This document shows, one piece after another, positions 61,963 through 64,000 of a stretch of 64,000 nucleotides of DNA (position 1 is the first letter of the stretch; every line of letters begins with the position of its first letter). This DNA is from CATOSD01 sp965226695. Lineage in GTDB: Bacteria; Chloroflexota; Dehalococcoidia; Lucifugimonadales; CATOSD01. The stretch spans positions 124,001 to 188,000 of the forward strand of contig OZ245405.1 in assembly GCA_965226695.1 (NCBI GenBank), read 5' to 3'. The notes beneath the pieces were generated by a model. The model did not search any database. It was not told the DNA's origin and saw only the letters and a list, made by a program, of their open reading frames with translations. Position numbers and translations under genes: made by a program.

Positions 61963-62922
61963 CTACCTGACCCGTATCCTCGGGTCCAAAAACCCGTAGC
62001 TGAGGTCCACAATGAGGTTTATGCTCACAAACGCGAAGGCGATTATGAGGATGATGATCTCGACGATAGGGTAGTCCCTGCGCTGGATCGACTCTATCAG
62101 AAAGCGGCCCATTCCGGGCAGGCTGAAGACCGTTTCGATGACCACGGCGCCGCCCATCAGGGCGCCCGCCTGCAGGCCGAACAGCGTGACCACCGGCAGC
62201 ACGGCGTTGCGGAGCCCGTGGCGGTAGACCACTAGCGACTCCACAAGGCCCTTTGCCCTGGCGGTACGCATGTAGTCCTGGCGCAGCACCTCCAGCATCT
62301 GGGCGCGGGTCATGCGCGTTATCGCGGCGTTGTTGAAGTAGGCGATGACAAGCACCGGCCACACCAGCGTTTTCAGGTTGGTCAACGGGTCGTCCCAGAT
62401 GTAGACGGTGCCGAGAGGAGGGAACCAGTGAAACACCTTCACGAGGAACAGCAGCACCAACAGTCCCATTACGAACGTGGGCACGGCGAGGCCGGTGACC
62501 GAGAACACCATTATGGAGCGGTCTACCATCGTGTCCTGGCGCACCGCGGCGACCACGCCTATGAAAATCGCCGACACCGTGGCTATCGCCATGCTCAAGA
62601 AGGCGAGCTCGAGCGTGAGCACCATCTTGGGTTTGAGCTCGTCCATTATCGGGGAGTTGAGGTATAACGACCTGCCCCAATCGAGGGTTAGGAATCGACC
62701 CAGCCAGCTCAGATATTGCGCATACATCGGGCGGTCCAGGCCCATGTTGGCGCGCAGCGAGTCGTACGCTTCCTGGGAGAAGGGGATGTCGCCGGAGCTG
62801 CCCGCCAGTATCAGAAGCGCGGGGTCGCCCGGCACGAGCCGCACGAGCACGAAGACGAGCAGCGACGCCCCTATCAGCGTGGGGATGAAGAGCAGCAGAC
62901 GCCTGGCGAGGTATTGGCCCAA
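61963..62922 (-). CDS. Peptide ABC transporter permease, DppB/OppB type
   Basis: A 319-residue permease with the DppB start (YLARRLLLFIPTLIGASLLVF), six spans and the EAA loop region VLRQDYMRTARAKGL. Partner of the DppC-type permease directly downstream. The substrate-binding gene lies about 180 bp upstream. Confidence 0.93.
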   Translation of the reverse strand: MGQYLARRLLLFIPTLIGASLLVFVLVRLVPGDPALLILAGSSGDIPFSQEAYDSLRANMGLDRPMYAQYLSWLGRFLTLDWGRSLYLNSPIMDELKPKMVLTLELAFLSMAIATVSAIFIGVVAAVRQDTMVDRSIMVFSVTGLAVPTFVMGLLVLLFLVKVFHWFPPLGTVYIWDDPLTNLKTLVWPVLVIAYFNNAAITRMTRAQMLEVLRQDYMRTARAKGLVESLVVYRHGLRNAVLPVVTLFGLQAGALMGGAVVIETVFSLPGMGRFLIESIQRRDYPIVEIIILIIAFAFVSINLIVDLSYGFLDPRIRVR

Positions 62923-63106
62923 CGCCTACCTCCGTCCCAAAGGTGTGGCGGCAGCCCGCGTCTCGGCGCCGCCGCCGCAACGTGGGCAGGGGGCCGCGCC
63001 GTATTCTTCCGCGCCACGGCCGCGACCCACTGCCGAGATAGCTATAACTTGCCGTGCGCCCGCCGGGCCGCCTATCGAGGCGACCCGGCACCCACCATGA
63101 AAGTTA

Positions 63107-64000
63107 CTACTGCTTGAGCCACACGGACGCGAAGTTCGAGTGGTGCATGATGGTGTTCCAGGGCACGAATCCCTGCAGCTTAGACGAGTACACAAGCTGG
63201 ATGTCGGGGCGTATGGCCCAGCTCGTGTTGAGGTCCTTCAGCTGTATGTCCACCATCTGCCGCAGCAGCGCCGAGCGCCTGGCGCGGTCGAGCTCGCCGC
63301 GCTCCTGCTCCCACAGCGCCGTGTACTCCGCCTTGAGGGCCTCGTCCTGCCAGTGGACGTTGGGGGATAGGTACACTTGGTCGACGAACGAGTCGGGGTC
63401 CGCGTAGCCGGTGTTGATCTCCCAGACGGTGGCGACGAAGTCCTGGTTGACGAAAGCTGTGATTCCGGCGCCCGGATCTATCGCGCGTACCTCGGCGTTG
63501 ATGTCAATGTCGCGAAGCTGGGAGGATATGACCTCCGCCAGCTGCGGGGCCGGGAACACGCCGCCCTGAACCATGATAGCGACGTCGGCTCCGGCGCCGC
63601 CCGTGGCCTCTTCAACCAACTGCTTGGCCCTGGCCAGGTCTTCGGTCTTGTCGGGGCGAATGCCCGGGTACTTCAGCCAGTCCTCCATCGACAGCATCCA
63701 GGTGTCGGCCCAGTAGGGATGGCTGGGCTGACCGGTGCCCTGTCCGACAATCTCTATCAGATGTTGGCGGTTGATGGCCAGGTGCATGGCCTCGCGGATC
63801 TTGATGTCGCTGGTGGTGTCCGCGTTGACGTTCATGAACCAGAACAGCGCCCCGGGCGGCACGTAGCCGTGGACGTTTATGTCACCGGGCCGGGCGTTCT
63901 TGAGGTCGGTCGCCTCCTGCTTGCTGATGGCGGGGAATCCGGAGTGGATCTCGATGCGGCCGGACTCCAGGGCGGATAGCCGTGTCGCGTTGTCCGGAAT
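63107..64000 (-). CDS. Peptide ABC transporter substrate-binding protein (SBP_bac_5), 5' end beyond the window
   Basis: The C-terminal ~297 codons of a family-5 solute-binding protein. The frame is open to the window edge (reading IPDNATRLSALESGRIEIHS upstream of residue PPGALFWFMNVNADTTSD), so the gene continues past 64000. The IREAMHLAINRQHLIEIVGQG segment is the family's conserved helix. It would deliver peptides to the adjacent permeases; signal peptide not visible. Confidence 0.93.
   Translation of the reverse strand: MPDNATRLSALESGRIEIHSGFPAISKQEATDLKNARPGDINVHGYVPPGALFWFMNVNADTTSDIKIREAMHLAINRQHLIEIVGQGTGQPSHPYWADTWMLSMEDWLKYPGIRPDKTEDLARAKQLVEEATGGAGADVAIMVQGGVFPAPQLAEVISSQLRDIDINAEVRAIDPGAGITAFVNQDFVATVWEINTGYADPDSFVDQVYLSPNVHWQDEALKAEYTALWEQERGELDRARRSALLRQMVDIQLKDLNTSWAIRPDIQLVYSSKLQGFVPWNTIMHHSNFASVWLKQ

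Noticed and set aside
60935..63091. Long minus-strand frame upstream of and continuous with the AtzG-like gene
   Set aside because: Only the last 62 codons (60746-60934) are protein-like; the rest is a shadow of the two permease genes in another frame.
1..64000. CRISPR arrays
   Set aside because: No evenly spaced direct repeats with unique spacers were seen; the repeats present are dispersed palindromes or the gene-sized tandem array.
1..64000. tRNA or rRNA genes
   Set aside because: No GTTCRANNC-type T-arm with matching acceptor stem and no rRNA-like stretch caught my eye; a tRNA search program could still find one.

Overview
The window is about 64 kb of GC-rich bacterial chromosome (clearly above 60% GC by eye over most of its length). 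Shine-Dalgarno motifs are strong, GTG and TTG starts are frequent, and several families of short palindromic intergenic repeats recur. Gene content suggests a Chloroflexota bacterium of the Dehalococcoidia/SAR202 kind: fused-subunit 2-oxoacid:ferredoxin oxidoreductase, amidase/AtzG pairs, DUF4392 and M24 peptidase genes, and a small acidic-tailed membrane protein of a type I associate with that group. This placement is inference; no rRNA or marker gene is present. I saw no tRNA, rRNA or CRISPR array.

Layout. 0.4-3.4 kb: a DapA-like aldolase, an MfnB-like furan-phosphate synthase carrying a TusA-like C-terminal domain, and two small envelope proteins. 3.5-9.1 kb: prephenate dehydratase, a Ktr/Trk potassium system, an HPP membrane protein, a sugar epimerase and an SDR. 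9.4-14.3 kb: a lower-GC island with a zinc-ribbon DDE transposase and a BcgI-like two-gene restriction-modification system, followed by a strongly G-poor, gene-free tract. 15.0-17.2 kb: a threonine-aldolase-like PLP enzyme and a YihY protein. 17.3-28.5 kb: the most unusual block. DUF4178 and DUF350 genes converge on a seven-gene minus-strand operon with a clear sigma70 promoter. That operon encodes a transglutaminase-like protein, two PaaK-like adenylating proteins (one without a P-loop), a K+ channel, a SecA-like ATPase, a YjfM/DUF1190-like lipoprotein and an unrecognised protein.

28.6-31.1 kb: a C1B peptidase and a D-amino-acid-oxidase-like flavoprotein. 31.3-36.4 kb: a MacA/MacB-type tripartite-like exporter plus a DUF5666-like protein. 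36.5-40.5 kb: a 2-oxoacid:ferredoxin oxidoreductase operon. 40.7-46.7 kb: an orphan nuclease-like gene, a 2-hydroxyacid dehydrogenase, gamma-glutamyltransferase, and a frameshifted nuclease/DUF2075 NTPase. 46.9-48.9 kb: QueG and an alpha/beta hydrolase.

49.7-56.9 kb: a tandem array of lipoprotein genes. Most copies share a nearly identical ~90-bp upstream cassette and signal peptide joined to different mature domains (GH99-like glycosidase, or a domain ending in an LP..DRIP..(E/D)GVP motif). Four copies are broken, one exactly at a perfect 34-bp palindrome. The array ends in an intact lipoprotein/trypsin-like protease pair. 56.9-64 kb: a peptide and amide scavenging cluster with M24 peptidase, a D-glutamate-cyclase-like protein, amidase plus AtzG-like partner, and a peptide ABC transporter cut by the window end.
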